Positions 34,792 to 44,675 of a stretch of DNA of 64,000 bases are shown in pieces. This stretch comes from Pseudomonas fluorescens (lineage in GTDB: Bacteria; Pseudomonadota; Gammaproteobacteria; Pseudomonadales; Pseudomonadaceae). The notes beneath the pieces are model-generated. The model saw nothing but the letters and a program-made list of their open reading frames with translations, was not told the DNA's origin and made no database searches. The translations under genes were made by a program, and so were the position numbers. The stretch is from positions 1 to 64,000 of the forward strand of contig NZ_CABVHK010000020.1 of NCBI RefSeq assembly GCF_902497785.1. The letters run 5' to 3'. The number at the start of each line of letters is the position of its first letter. The stretch's first letter is position 1.

Positions 34792-35709
34792 TCATTCTGA
34801 CCGAATCAGTCGACGCGGCGCGATGCGCCCGTCTTCGCTCACTTCACCGATACCGATGAAGCGACCGTTGTGATCCTGTACCCGTACCATGCCGAACTTC
34901 GGTGCATCGGGGGCGCGTACCGGCTGGCCGTTGAGCCAGTAGAACGAGCTGTGCTCCGAGAACTGCAACAGTGGCCAATCCAGCAGGCCGCTGTCCGATG
35001 GCATCAGAAAGCGGTCGACCGCTTCGTTGCCGCCTTCGGCATGTACCGCTTCCAGCTCTTCGAGAGTGACCGTCTGCGCCAAGGTAAAAGGCCCGGCCTG
35101 GGTACGTCGCAATTCTGCAACGTAAGCGCCACAACCGAGTTCTTCACCGATATCCTCCACCAGGGTGCGGATATAGGTGCCTTTGGTGCAATCCACCGCA
35201 AGCCGCGCAGTATCACCTTCGAAGGCCAGCAATTCCAAGCGCGCAATAGTAACAGAACGCGGTTCGCGCTCCACTACTTCGCCTGCACGCGCCAGCTTGT
35301 ACAGCGGCTGGCCATCACGCTTGAGTGCCGAGTACATCGGCGGTATCTGGCTGATTTGCCCACGAAATTTAGGCAGCGCCGCTTCGACATCGGCGCGACC
35401 AACGGTCACCGGGCGCTCCTGCAAAACTTCACCTTCGGCATCCGCCGTGGTGGTGGTCTTGCCGAGTTGCGCCAGGGTTTCATAAGCCTTGTCGGAATCG
35501 AGCAGGTACTGCGAAAACTTGGTGGCCTCACCGAAGCACAACGGCAGCACGCCAGTGGCCAGCGGATCGAGACTGCCGGTGTGCCCGGCCTTCTCGGCAT
35601 TCAGCAACCAGCGAACCTTCTGCAACGCTGCGTTGGAGGTGAACCCCAGCGGCTTGTCGAGCAGAATAATGCCGCTGACGTTACGACGGATACGTTTGAC
35701 CTGAGCCAC
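34792..35709 (-). CDS. truB: tRNA pseudouridine-55 synthase
   Basis: 305 residues; makes pseudouridine 55 in the T loop of tRNAs. The catalytic Asp is in HTGSLDPLATGVLP, with the downstream KTYI-like GTYIRTLVEDIGE block and the C-terminal PUA-like region. It starts three bases after rbfA's stop, within the operon. Confidence 0.97.
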   Translation of the reverse strand: MAQVKRIRRNVSGIILLDKPLGFTSNAALQKVRWLLNAEKAGHTGSLDPLATGVLPLCFGEATKFSQYLLDSDKAYETLAQLGKTTTTADAEGEVLQERPVTVGRADVEAALPKFRGQISQIPPMYSALKRDGQPLYKLARAGEVVEREPRSVTIARLELLAFEGDTARLAVDCTKGTYIRTLVEDIGEELGCGAYVAELRRTQAGPFTLAQTVTLEELEAVHAEGGNEAVDRFLMPSDSGLLDWPLLQFSEHSSFYWLNGQPVRAPDAPKFGMVRVQDHNGRFIGIGEVSEDGRIAPRRLIRSE

Positions 35710-35712
35710 CGA

Positions 35713-36114
35713 TTACTCCTTGGTGTCTTCGGCTTCTGCCGCAACCGGGTGCTGATTGTCTTCAGCCACCGCACGCTCGATCAGGGCCGACAGGTGCGCG
35801 CCACGTACGACGCTTTCGTCGTAATGGAAGTGCAACTGCGGAACGCTGCGCAACTTCATTTCGCGGGCCAACTGCATGCGCAGGAAACCGGCGGCGGAGT
35901 TGAGCACCTTGATGCTTTGCGCGATGTCTTCGGCGCTGTCCTGCCCCATCACGGTGATGAAGATCTTGGCGTGACCGACGTCACGGCTGACTTCAACAGC
36001 GGTAATGGTGACCAGGCCGACGCGCGGGTCTTTGACTTCACGACGGATCAGCTGTGCCAGCTCACGCTGCATCTGATCGCCGATACGTTGGGTACGGCTG
36101 TATTCTTTTGCCAT
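35713..36114 (-). CDS. rbfA: Ribosome-binding factor A
   Basis: 133 residues; binds the 30S subunit late in maturation and during cold adaptation. KH-like fold with RIGDQMQRELAQLI at the start and the VTITAVEVSRDVGHAKIF strand. It lies between infB and truB as in most gammaproteobacteria. Confidence 0.97.
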   Translation of the reverse strand: MAKEYSRTQRIGDQMQRELAQLIRREVKDPRVGLVTITAVEVSRDVGHAKIFITVMGQDSAEDIAQSIKVLNSAAGFLRMQLAREMKLRSVPQLHFHYDESVVRGAHLSALIERAVAEDNQHPVAAEAEDTKE

Positions 36115-36168
36115 GTCTTGTTACCTGTTACTGCCTCACGGTGAAACCCGTGGGGTCTGAAAGCGGCA

Positions 36169-36202
36169 AACGCCCGGCCTGACAAAAGCCAGACCGGGCG
36201 TT
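36169..36202 (-). other. Strong hairpin between infB and rbfA
   Basis: AACGCCCGG and CCGGGCGTT form nine pairs with extra inner pairs (CCTGAC/GCCAGA region). No T-run follows on the minus strand, so it is probably an RNA-processing or stability element rather than a full terminator. Confidence 0.5.
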
Positions 36203-36273
36203 GCATTTAGAGTCCTGACACCTTGCCGCGCATCTGCATGCAGCGGCTTGGCGTGGCCCTTGAAGTGCGCGAG

Positions 36274-38805
36274 TTAGAGGCTGCGAGCAACCTGAACCTT
36301 CTCGTAGACTTCGATTTTGTCGCCAGGTTTGACGTCGTTGTAGCTCTTGACGCCGATACCGCATTCCATGCCGGCACGTACTTCGGAAGCGTCATCCTTG
36401 AAGCGGCGCAGGGATTCCAGCTCGCCTTCGAAGATAACGATGTCTTCACGCAGTACACGGATTGGACGGTTACGGTGCACAACACCTTCAATAACCATGC
36501 AACCGGCGATCGCGCCGAATTTCGGCGAGCGGAACACGTCACGCACCTCGGCGATACCCAGGATGTTCTCCCGAACGTCGCTGCCAAGCATGCCGGTGAG
36601 GGCCTTCTTGACGTCTTCGATGATGTCGTAGATTACGTTGTAGTAACGCATATCCAGGCCTTCCTGCTCGACGATCTTGCGAGCGCCAGCATCGGCACGC
36701 ACGTTGAAGCCGAACAGTACAGCGTTGGAAGCCAGTGCCAGGTTGGCGTCGGACTCGGTGATACCACCGACACCGCCACCGACAACACGCACTTGCACTT
36801 CGTCGTTACCCAGGCCGTTCAAGGCACCGTTCAACGCTTCCAGCGAACCACGGACGTCGGATTTGAGGACGATGTTAAGCGTCTTCTTCTCTGCCTGGCC
36901 CATGTTCTCGAAGATGTTTTCCAGCTTGCCAGCGTGAGCACGGGCCAGCTTGACTTCGCGGAACTTGCCTTGACGGAACAGAGCCACTTCACGGGCTTTC
37001 TTCTCGTCCGACAGCACGCTCATCTCATCGCCAGCGTCCGGGGTACCGTCCAGGCCGAGGATCTCGACAGGGATGGAAGGACCGGCTTCCTTGATTGGCT
37101 TGCCGTTCTCGTCGAGCATGGCACGTACACGGCCATAGTTCGAACCAACCAGCACCATGTCGCCTTGGCGCAGGGTACCGTCTTGAACCAGAACGGTAGC
37201 AACCGGGCCACGACCTTTGTCGAGACGCGATTCAACCACAACACCGCGACCTGGGGCCGATGGGGTTGCTTTCAGTTCGAGTACTTCAGCTTGCAGCAGG
37301 ACCGCTTCGAGCAGTTCGTCTACACCAGTACCGACTTTCGCCGAGACCGAGACGAATGGCGTATCACCGCCCCACTCTTCGGAAGTCACGCCGTGAACCG
37401 ACAGCTCGCTACGGATGCGATCAAGATCGGCGCCCGGCTTGTCGATTTTGTTCACTGCAACAACCAGTGGAACACCAGCGGCCTTGGCGTGCTGGACAGC
37501 TTCAATGGTCTGCGGCATTACGCCGTCGTCCGCTGCAACTACCAGGATCACGATGTCAGTCGCCTTGGCACCACGAGCACGCATGGCGGTAAACGCGGCG
37601 TGACCAGGGGTGTCGAGGAAGGTGACCATGCCGCGTTCGGTTTCAACGTGGTACGCACCGATGTGCTGGGTGATACCGCCGGCTTCGCCAGCAGCTACCT
37701 TGGCACGACGGATATAGTCGAGCAGCGAAGTTTTACCGTGGTCAACGTGGCCCATTACGGTCACAACCGGAGCACGGGAGAACGTCTCACCTTCAAACTT
37801 CAGGGACTCAGCCAGGGAATCTTCCAGGGCGGTGTCGCTGACCAGGGTCACTTTGTGGCCCAGTTCTTCGGCAACGAGCTGAGCAGTTTCCTGATCAAGC
37901 ACCTGGTTGATGGTCGCTGGAGTGCCCAGTTTGAACATGAACTTGATGATTTCAGCAGCCTTGACCGACATCTGATTGGCGAGATCGCCAACAGTGATGG
38001 TCTCGCCGATCTGCACATCACGCACGACAGGGCCGGTTGGGCTCTGGAAACCGTGAGCATTGCGTTTTTTCAGCTTGGCCTTGCCGCGACCACCACGACG
38101 GAAGCCATCGCTTTCTTCGTCGGTAGTACGTGGCGCAACACGTGGAGCAGGCGCTTTCTCTTTGACCGAGGCACGATGCGGAGCGTTTTTACGCTCGCCG
38201 TCGCCACCGCCGCTGCGACGATTGTTATCGTCGGCGCGTGGTTTGTCGGGACGGCGCTGTTCGTTCTGCTTGTTGCGAACGTCAGCAGACGGTGCTGGAG
38301 CAGCGGCAACTACCGGCGCGCTTTCGCGTACAGGTTCTGCAACTGCAGCCGGCGCTGCAACAGCGTCGTTGGTAGCGGTTTGCGCACCAGCAGGCTGGCG
38401 ACGCGCTTCTTCTTCGGCGCGACGCTTGGCTTCTTCTTCAGCCTTCTGACGAGCAGCATTTTCTACTGCGCGACGTTCATCCAGTTCGCGTTTGCGCTCG
38501 GCTTCGATTTCTTCCGGGCTGCGTTGTACGAAAACTTTCTTTTTACGGACTTCAACACTGATGCTTTTGCTGCCAGCAACACGCAGGGTGCTGGTGGTTT
38601 TACGCTGCAGTGTAATCTTGCGTGGTTCTTCCACTTTCGCCTTGTGGCTGCTTTTCAAGTGAGTCAGCAAAGATTGCTTCTCACTGTCAGTCACATGTTC
38701 TTCGGCGGCGGTGTGCGGCAGACCTGCCTCACGCATCTGCTGCAACAGGCGCTCTACCGGTGTTTTGACCTCATCGGCCAGTTGTTTCACCGTGACTTGC
38801 GTCAT
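36274..38805 (-). CDS. infB: Translation initiation factor IF-2
   Basis: 843 residues; GTPase that places initiator tRNA on the 30S subunit. The N-terminal IF2_N fold starts MTQVTVKQLADEV, followed by a charged Ala/Arg/Glu-rich linker (100-300). The G domain has G1 GHVDHGKTSLLDYIR (about 350), G3 DTPGHAAF and G4 NKIDKPG. The tRNA-binding C2 domain is at the end. It lies 27 bases after nusA. Confidence 0.98.
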   Translation of the reverse strand: MTQVTVKQLADEVKTPVERLLQQMREAGLPHTAAEEHVTDSEKQSLLTHLKSSHKAKVEEPRKITLQRKTTSTLRVAGSKSISVEVRKKKVFVQRSPEEIEAERKRELDERRAVENAARQKAEEEAKRRAEEEARRQPAGAQTATNDAVAAPAAVAEPVRESAPVVAAAPAPSADVRNKQNEQRRPDKPRADDNNRRSGGGDGERKNAPHRASVKEKAPAPRVAPRTTDEESDGFRRGGRGKAKLKKRNAHGFQSPTGPVVRDVQIGETITVGDLANQMSVKAAEIIKFMFKLGTPATINQVLDQETAQLVAEELGHKVTLVSDTALEDSLAESLKFEGETFSRAPVVTVMGHVDHGKTSLLDYIRRAKVAAGEAGGITQHIGAYHVETERGMVTFLDTPGHAAFTAMRARGAKATDIVILVVAADDGVMPQTIEAVQHAKAAGVPLVVAVNKIDKPGADLDRIRSELSVHGVTSEEWGGDTPFVSVSAKVGTGVDELLEAVLLQAEVLELKATPSAPGRGVVVESRLDKGRGPVATVLVQDGTLRQGDMVLVGSNYGRVRAMLDENGKPIKEAGPSIPVEILGLDGTPDAGDEMSVLSDEKKAREVALFRQGKFREVKLARAHAGKLENIFENMGQAEKKTLNIVLKSDVRGSLEALNGALNGLGNDEVQVRVVGGGVGGITESDANLALASNAVLFGFNVRADAGARKIVEQEGLDMRYYNVIYDIIEDVKKALTGMLGSDVRENILGIAEVRDVFRSPKFGAIAGCMVIEGVVHRNRPIRVLREDIVIFEGELESLRRFKDDASEVRAGMECGIGVKSYNDVKPGDKIEVYEKVQVARSL

Positions 38806-38832
38806 GCACTTCTCTCCTCAGGCCGCGCCTAA

Positions 38833-40314
38833 TTACTCGAACCAGTGGGCTCGGGCGGCCATGATCAACTTGCCGGCACGATCATCGTCAATGCCGTCGA
38901 TGTCGAGCAGATCGTCAATAGACTGCTCGGCCAGGTCTTCGCGGGTAATTACGCCGCGCACCGCCAGTTCCATCGCCAAATCCTTGTCCATACCCTCAAG
39001 CGAGAGCAGGTCTTCGGCCGGATGGGCGTCTGCCAGCTTTTCCTCAGTAGCGATAGCTTTGGTCAACAAACGATCCTTGGCGCGAGCACGAAGCTCGTTG
39101 ACGGTTTCCTCGTCAAAGCCGTCGATGTTGAGCATCTCTTCCACCGGTACGTAGGCAATCTCTTCCAGGCTGGTGAAGCCTTCATCTACCAGCACCTGTG
39201 CAAGGTCTTCGTCGACTTCCAGCTCGTCGATGAAGTTGCGCAGGATGTCGCCGGTTTCTGCTTGCTGCTTAGCCTGGATGTCCGATTCGGTCATCACGTT
39301 CAGGGTCCAGCCAGTCAACTGGCTAGCCAGACGCACGTTCTGACCACCGCGACCGATGGCCTGAGCCAGATTGTCTGCGCCAACGGCGATGTCCATTGCA
39401 TGGGCATCTTCGTCAACGATAATTGCCGCAACCTCAGCCGGGGACATGGCGTTGATTACGAACTGAGCCGGGTTATCGTCCCACAGGACGATGTCCACAC
39501 GCTCACCGCCCAACTCACCCGACACAGCCTGGACGCGCGAACCGCGCATACCAATGCAAGCGCCTTGCGGGTCGATGCGTTTGTCTTTGGAGCGGACCGC
39601 GATCTTGGCGCGCGAACCCGGGTCACGGGATGCAGCCATCACTTCGATCAGGCCTTCAGCAATTTCCGGCACTTCGATGCGGAACAACTCGATCAGCATT
39701 TCCGGCGCGGTACGCGACAGGATCAGCTGCGGGCCGCGGTTCTCGGTGCGGATTTCCTTGAGCAGCGCACGCAGACGCACGCCAACCCGGAAGGTTTCGC
39801 GAGAGATGATGTCTTCACGAGCCAGCAACGCCTCAGCGTTGTTGCCCAGATCGACGATCACATTGTCGCGGGTGACTTTCTTCACAGTGCCGGAGATGAT
39901 TTCCCCCAGGCGCTCGCGATAGGCGTCAACGACTTGAGCGCGCTCGGCTTCGCGGACTTTCTGCACAATCACTTGCTTGGCAGTCTGTGCAGCGATGCGA
40001 CCGAACTCGATGGATTCGATTTTTTCTTCGACTACGTCACCGACCTGAGCACCGGGATGCGTTTCAGCAACCTTGCTCGGCCAGGTTTCGATGGCCGGGT
40101 CATCCAGGTCTGCTTCTTCGACGACCGTCCAGCGACGGAATGTCTCGTAGGCACCGGTGTGGCGATTGATTTCCACACGAAGGTCGACTTCGTCTTCAAA
40201 CCGCTTTTTGGTAGCAGTGGCCAGAGCAAGCTCCAGCGCTTCAAAAATTACGTTAGCCGGTACGCCCTTTTCATTGGATACCGACTCAACAACCAGCAGT
40301 ACTTCTTTGCTCAT
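38833..40314 (-). CDS. nusA: Transcription elongation/termination factor NusA
   Basis: 493 residues from the ATG at 40314 (MSKEVLLVVESVSNEKG). N-terminal RNA-polymerase-binding domain, S1 (about 135-200), two KH domains (GMRGSRVQAVSGEL and IGRGGQNVRLASQLTGW) and two C-terminal acidic repeats ending AGKLIMAARAHWFE. It is encoded behind rimP; NusA is known to feed back on this operon, which fits the terminators upstream of rimP. Confidence 0.98.
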   Translation of the reverse strand: MSKEVLLVVESVSNEKGVPANVIFEALELALATATKKRFEDEVDLRVEINRHTGAYETFRRWTVVEEADLDDPAIETWPSKVAETHPGAQVGDVVEEKIESIEFGRIAAQTAKQVIVQKVREAERAQVVDAYRERLGEIISGTVKKVTRDNVIVDLGNNAEALLAREDIISRETFRVGVRLRALLKEIRTENRGPQLILSRTAPEMLIELFRIEVPEIAEGLIEVMAASRDPGSRAKIAVRSKDKRIDPQGACIGMRGSRVQAVSGELGGERVDIVLWDDNPAQFVINAMSPAEVAAIIVDEDAHAMDIAVGADNLAQAIGRGGQNVRLASQLTGWTLNVMTESDIQAKQQAETGDILRNFIDELEVDEDLAQVLVDEGFTSLEEIAYVPVEEMLNIDGFDEETVNELRARAKDRLLTKAIATEEKLADAHPAEDLLSLEGMDKDLAMELAVRGVITREDLAEQSIDDLLDIDGIDDDRAGKLIMAARAHWFE

Positions 40315-40373
40315 CGTACGCCTCGCCTTTCGCAAGCCATTGGATCCGCGGGATCCGCAGTTTCTGGCACGTC

Positions 40374-40832
40374 TCAGTCAAAACTGGGAATAATGTTGGC
40401 CTTGTCGATCATATCGATCGGCAACAGGAATTCATGGTCTTCAACCTGCACCACGACGTCCTGCTCTTCTACACCGCGCAGAAGGCCCTGAAAGTTGCGT
40501 CGACCTTCAAAAGGCGAGCGCAGCTTGATCTTCACTTGTTCACCGGCAAATTTTGCAAACTGCTCAATAGTGAACAGTGGGCGTTCCATGCCAGGCGAGG
40601 AAACCTCAAGGGTGTATTCAACGGCGATTGGATCTTCAACATCCAGGACACCGCTGATCTGACGGCTGACGATGGCGCAATCGTCCACCAGCACGCCGCC
40701 TTCTTTATCAATATAAACGCGCAACATTGAGTGGCGACCTTGAGCCGAAAACTCAATACCCCAGCATTCATAGCCCAGGGCCACGACCACCGGGGCCAAC
40801 AAGGCCTGCAACTCTTCTAGCTTGCTCGACAC
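40374..40832 (-). CDS. rimP: Ribosome maturation factor RimP
   Basis: 152 residues from the GTG at 40832, chosen because GAGGGG lies six bases upstream and it gives the family's SSKLEELQALLAP beginning; the longer frame from 40895 runs into the terminator. RimP helps assemble the 30S head. Conserved ECWGIEF and LRVYIDKEGG blocks. Preceded by two tRNA genes and two terminator hairpins. Confidence 0.95.
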   Translation of the reverse strand: MSSKLEELQALLAPVVVALGYECWGIEFSAQGRHSMLRVYIDKEGGVLVDDCAIVSRQISGVLDVEDPIAVEYTLEVSSPGMERPLFTIEQFAKFAGEQVKIKLRSPFEGRRNFQGLLRGVEEQDVVVQVEDHEFLLPIDMIDKANIIPSFD

Positions 40833-40870
40833 CTGAACCCCCTCGTGCATGTATGTGCATGCTTTGCAAA

Positions 40871-40895
40871 ATAAAAAAATGGGCGAAACGCCCAT
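40871..40895 (-). terminator. Terminator/attenuator just before rimP
   Basis: On the minus strand ATGGGCG and CGCCCAT pair around TTT, followed by TTTTTTTATTTT. It ends about 40 bases before the rimP start codon, so rimP-nusA-infB expression requires read-through or a promoter inside this short gap. Confidence 0.85.
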
Positions 40896-40940
40896 CCTTG
40901 AAACGCCGTCGAATAGCGGCGTAGAAAGTGTCCAGCTAAC

Positions 40941-40964
40941 AAAAAGCCCCTTAAAAGGGGCTCT
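40941..40964 (-). terminator. Terminator directly after tRNA-fMet
   Basis: AGCCCCTTTTAAGGGGCT followed by TTTTTG on the minus strand, six bases after the tRNA CCA end. Confidence 0.85.
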
Positions 40965-40970
40965 TTAAAC

Positions 40971-41047
<77 letters not shown>

Positions 41048-41110
41048 ACAAAGCTGGGGCGGAAGTATACGACCGATCCCTGACAGGGTCAATGTAACCT
41101 TCCACCTACA

Positions 41111-41136
41111 AGAAAGCCCGCAACAGCGGGCTTTCC
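41111..41136 (-). terminator. Hairpin with T-rich tail between the two tRNAs
   Basis: AAAGCCCG and CGGGCTTT pair around a six-base loop, followed by CTTG on the minus strand; eight bases after tRNA-Leu. Moderate terminator. Confidence 0.65.
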
Positions 41137-41143
41137 TGATAAT

Positions 41144-41229
41144 TGGTACCGAGAAGGGGACTCGAACCCCTACACCCTATGGGCACAACCACCTCAAGGT
41201 TGCGTGTCTACCAATTCCACCACCTCGGC
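41144..41229 (-). tRNA. tRNA-Leu (GAG)
   Basis: 86 bases with long variable arm (TGCCCATAGGGTG) and encoded CCA. Acceptor GCCGAGG with TCTCGGT, anticodon loop TTGAGGT giving GAG. Only 22 bases after the secG stop, so it is probably cut from the secG transcript. Confidence 0.97.
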
Positions 41230-41251
41230 AATACTACGTTTGAAACCCTTC

Positions 41252-41635
41252 TTACTTTTGCTCTTGAGCTGGAGGCACGTCAGTCGCTGGAGTAGCCGAC
41301 TTTTGCTCTTGAAGCACCGGGACATCATCAGAAGCCGGTTGTTGCTTTGGAACTTCCAACACTGCCGGGTTTGGCAAACCTACTTGAGTCAGCTGGTGAG
41401 CTTTCTCTTTAGCAAAGTAACCTAACCCTAAGCTGGTTATGAAGAAACCGGCGGCAAGTATAGCAGTAAACTTACTAAGAAAGGTAGAGGAACCTTGGCT
41501 TCCGAACACAGTATTTGAAGCACCTGCTCCGAAAGACGCGCCAGCATCCGCACCTTTACCCTGCTGCAGCAATACCAGAGCAACTACGCCCAATGCACCC
41601 AGCAGATGAAAAACGACTACGACTGTTTCCAGCAT
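41252..41635 (-). CDS. secG: Protein translocase subunit SecG
   Basis: 127 residues; small SecYEG subunit. Two membrane helices (TVVVVFHLLGALGVVALVLL and KFTAILAAGFFITSLGLGYF) separated by the conserved GKGADAGASFGAGAS loop. The C-terminal tail is rich in Gln, Pro and Ala, ending PPAQEQK. The start at 41635 (MLETVVVVF) lies five bases after the tpiA stop; the longer frame overlaps tpiA. Confidence 0.95.
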   Translation of the reverse strand: MLETVVVVFHLLGALGVVALVLLQQGKGADAGASFGAGASNTVFGSQGSSTFLSKFTAILAAGFFITSLGLGYFAKEKAHQLTQVGLPNPAVLEVPKQQPASDDVPVLQEQKSATPATDVPPAQEQK

Positions 41636-41639
41636 TTTT

Positions 41640-42395
41640 TCAGTTTCCCGCGGCGCGACAGATCGCACCGAACTCATCTGCATTCAGGGAAGCTCCACCA
41701 ATGAGCCCCCCATCGATATCCGGCATGCCGAACAGTTCGACCGCATTGGCCGCCTTCACGCTGCCGCCGTATAGAAGCCGCACACCTTGTGCGACTTCAG
41801 AATTCTCTGCCGCCAACTGAGCGCGAATGGCTGCATGCACATCCTGCGCCTGTTGCGGCGAAGCAGTCAGCCCGGTGCCAATGGCCCAGACCGGCTCGTA
41901 AGCGATTACTGCCTTTGCAAAAACACCAACACCCAGCTCATCGATGATGCTGCCCAGCTGACGCCCGACAACCTCAAGCGTTTTCCCGGCTTCGCGCTGC
42001 TCCAGGGTTTCCCCTATGCACAACACCGGAATCAAGCCAGATGCCTGCGCCGCTGCGAACTTGCGGATCAGCATCCCGTCCTGCTCGCCCATTATCTGGC
42101 GGCGCTCGGAATGCCCGACAAGCACCAGGGAACAACCTGCATCCACCAACTGACTCGGCGCAACTTCACCAGTCAACGCACCTTGCATGGCTTCCACCGC
42201 AGAATTCTGCGCGCCGACCGAAATCGACTTGCCTTCCAGGCCATCAATCACTTGATTGATATGCAAGCAAGGCGGGAATACCGCGACATCAACACCGCTC
42301 GGCAAGGCCAAATGACTTAGGCCGTTGATCAGCTCAGCGACGCTGGCGCGGGTACCGTGCATCTTCCAGTTACCAGCTACCATAGGGCGACGCAT
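41640..42395 (-). CDS. tpiA: Triosephosphate isomerase
   Basis: 251 residues; interconverts dihydroxyacetone phosphate and glyceraldehyde-3-phosphate. Lys in AGNWKMHG, His in GHSERR, catalytic Glu in AYEPVWAIGTG, phosphate loop LYGGSVKAAN. Followed four bases later by secG. Confidence 0.97.
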   Translation of the reverse strand: MRRPMVAGNWKMHGTRASVAELINGLSHLALPSGVDVAVFPPCLHINQVIDGLEGKSISVGAQNSAVEAMQGALTGEVAPSQLVDAGCSLVLVGHSERRQIMGEQDGMLIRKFAAAQASGLIPVLCIGETLEQREAGKTLEVVGRQLGSIIDELGVGVFAKAVIAYEPVWAIGTGLTASPQQAQDVHAAIRAQLAAENSEVAQGVRLLYGGSVKAANAVELFGMPDIDGGLIGGASLNADEFGAICRAAGN

Positions 42396-42461
42396 GCTGT
42401 ACCTCGTCGGTCAAAGTGGGCGCAGATGTTACCCAACACAATCATGGCTGGCAAGCCGAAT

Positions 42462-43799
42462 TCAGGCAGAAACTTCAGTAACCAGTTTTGCCAGCTCTTC
42501 GGCGTAGCCGCGAACCTGGGTTTCGTCCTCGCCTTCGACCATGACACGCACCAACGGCTCCGTACCAGACTTGCGCAACAGCACGCGCCCACGACCGGCC
42601 ATCGCGTTGGTCACGCGCTCGCTGGCCTCTTTGACCGAAGGATGATCCAGCGGGCTCGCACCACCACCGAAACGCACGTTGATCAGCACCTGAGGGCACT
42701 TGCGCAACGACTGCCGGGCCTGAGCCAGCCCTTCCGAGCGGGTCTTCAAGGCCATCAGTACCTGCAACGCTGCGATAATCGCATCACCCGTAGTGGTGTG
42801 ATTGAAGCAGACGATATGGCCGGAATTCTCACCGCCCACCAACCAATTGCGCTCCAGCAGGTCCGCAATCACGTAACGATCACCGACATTGGCCCGCACA
42901 AACGGGATCGACAGATCCGCAAGAGCCAGTTCCAGGCCCAGGTTGCTCATTAACGTCCCGACCACGCCACCTTTCAACTGGCCGCGCTCATGCAGGTCAC
43001 GGGCAATGATGAACAACAGATCGTCACCATCAACGACAGCGCCGGTGTGATCAACCATCAGAACCCGGTCGCCATCACCGTCGAACGCAATACCCAGATC
43101 GGCGTGCTCGGCCAGCACGGCAGCCTGCAACGGCCCCATGTGAGTCGAGCCGCAGTTTTCGTTGATGTTCAAACCGTTCGGCTGAGCGGAAAGTACTACG
43201 ACGTCGGCGCCCAATTCACGGAATACGCTAGGCGCTACCTTGTAGGTTGCGCCATGAGCACAGTCGATCACGATCCTCAGCCCCGCAAAACTGGTACCGG
43301 TCGGAACGCTGCTTTTGCAGAATTCGATATAGCGGCCCGAGGCGTCGTTGATTCGCGATACTTTGCCGATCTTGCTCGAATCGACCACTGTCATCGGCGT
43401 ATCGAGCAATTCTTCGATCATGTGCTCGACTTCATCCGGCAGCTTGGTGCCCTTGCCGGAGAAGAACTTGATACCGTTGTCATCGTGAGGATTGTGCGAG
43501 GCACTGATCACGATGCCGGCTTCGGCATGAAAAGTACGCGTGAGATAGGCAATGGCCGGCGTCGGCATCGGGCCCAGGAGCATTACATCGGCACCCGCCG
43601 ACGTCAGCCCGGCCTCGAGCGCCGATTCGAACATGTACCCGGAAATACGGGTGTCCTTGCCAACGAGCACCTTGCAGGCGCCCATTTTGCGAAATGCCAT
43701 GCCCGCAGCCCAACCGAGCTTGAGCATGAATTCAGGAGTAATCGGATATTCGCCGACCCGACCACGAATCCCGTCGGTGCCAAAGTATTTTTTAGTCAT
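42462..43799 (-). CDS. glmM: Phosphoglucosamine mutase
   Basis: 445 residues; converts glucosamine-6-phosphate to glucosamine-1-phosphate for peptidoglycan and LPS. Active serine in ISASHNPHDDNGIKFF (about 101), metal loop FDGDGDRVLM and C-terminal phosphate loop RKSGTEPLVRVM. It sits between folP and tpiA in the usual order. Confidence 0.98.
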   Translation of the reverse strand: MTKKYFGTDGIRGRVGEYPITPEFMLKLGWAAGMAFRKMGACKVLVGKDTRISGYMFESALEAGLTSAGADVMLLGPMPTPAIAYLTRTFHAEAGIVISASHNPHDDNGIKFFSGKGTKLPDEVEHMIEELLDTPMTVVDSSKIGKVSRINDASGRYIEFCKSSVPTGTSFAGLRIVIDCAHGATYKVAPSVFRELGADVVVLSAQPNGLNINENCGSTHMGPLQAAVLAEHADLGIAFDGDGDRVLMVDHTGAVVDGDDLLFIIARDLHERGQLKGGVVGTLMSNLGLELALADLSIPFVRANVGDRYVIADLLERNWLVGGENSGHIVCFNHTTTGDAIIAALQVLMALKTRSEGLAQARQSLRKCPQVLINVRFGGGASPLDHPSVKEASERVTNAMAGRGRVLLRKSGTEPLVRVMVEGEDETQVRGYAEELAKLVTEVSA

Positions 43800-43815
43800 A
43801 AGTGCTCCATCATTC

Positions 43816-44667
43816 TTATTCGGCTGATTCTACAGCAGCGATCATCCGCACCACGTCGACGGTTTCGGCCACATCATGGACGCGCAATATACGCGCCCCT
43901 TTGAATGACGCCAGCGCGGCGAGCGCAAGGCCACCCTGCAATCGCTCTCCGACCGGGCGATTCAAGGCCTGACCTATCATGCTTTTGCGCGAAACCCCGA
44001 CCAGCAGGGGTCGACCGAAGACATGCAAGGCTTCCATATGTTTGAACAAGCTTAGATTGTGCTGCAAGTTTTTCGCGAAGCCAAAACCCGGATCGAGAAT
44101 GATCCGCTCGGCGGGAATGCCGACTAATGCGCATTGCGCCATGCGCTCGGCGAGAAACTCGCCCACCTCTTTCGTAACGTCCTGATAGTGCGGATTGTCC
44201 TGCATGTCGCCGGGCTCACCCAGCATATGCATCAGACAGACCGGCAAACCGGTGTCCGCCGCCGCATCCAGGGCACCCTCACGACGGAGCGCCCGGACGT
44301 CATTGATCAAGCCAGCCCCCAGCCGCGCGGTTTCCCGCATGACGGATGGCGTGGAGGTATCAACCGAGATAATCACGTCCAGCTCGCGGCTGATGCGCTC
44401 GACAATGGGCGCTACCCGCTCCAGCTCTTCAAGCGGTGAAACCGCCCTGGCACCGGGTCGGGTTGATTCGCCACCGACATCGATCAGCGTCGCGCCAGCC
44501 AGGACCATGGCTTCGGCGTGGCGCATGGCCGCATCGAGCTGGCTGTATTGGCCACCATCAGAGAAGGAATCAGGAGTGACATTGAGAATACCCATGACAT
44601 GCGTCTGGGCCAAATCAAGAACCCGGTTGCCGCAAGGCAACCGGGTTGAGGACTGAACAAAAGTCAT
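43816..44667 (-). CDS. folP: Dihydropteroate synthase
   Basis: 283 residues; condenses p-aminobenzoate with dihydropterin pyrophosphate in folate synthesis, the sulfonamide target. Blocks GILNVTPDSFSDGG, DVGGESTRPGA, ISVDTSTPSVM and GVSRKSMIGQ are intact. It follows ftsH by eight bases. Confidence 0.97.
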   Translation of the reverse strand: MTFVQSSTRLPCGNRVLDLAQTHVMGILNVTPDSFSDGGQYSQLDAAMRHAEAMVLAGATLIDVGGESTRPGARAVSPLEELERVAPIVERISRELDVIISVDTSTPSVMRETARLGAGLINDVRALRREGALDAAADTGLPVCLMHMLGEPGDMQDNPHYQDVTKEVGEFLAERMAQCALVGIPAERIILDPGFGFAKNLQHNLSLFKHMEALHVFGRPLLVGVSRKSMIGQALNRPVGERLQGGLALAALASFKGARILRVHDVAETVDVVRMIAAVESAE

Positions 44668-44675
44668 TTCAAACC

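Noticed and set aside
36223..38832. 869-residue frame antisense to infB
   Set aside because: Shadow of infB; no ribosome site or domain.
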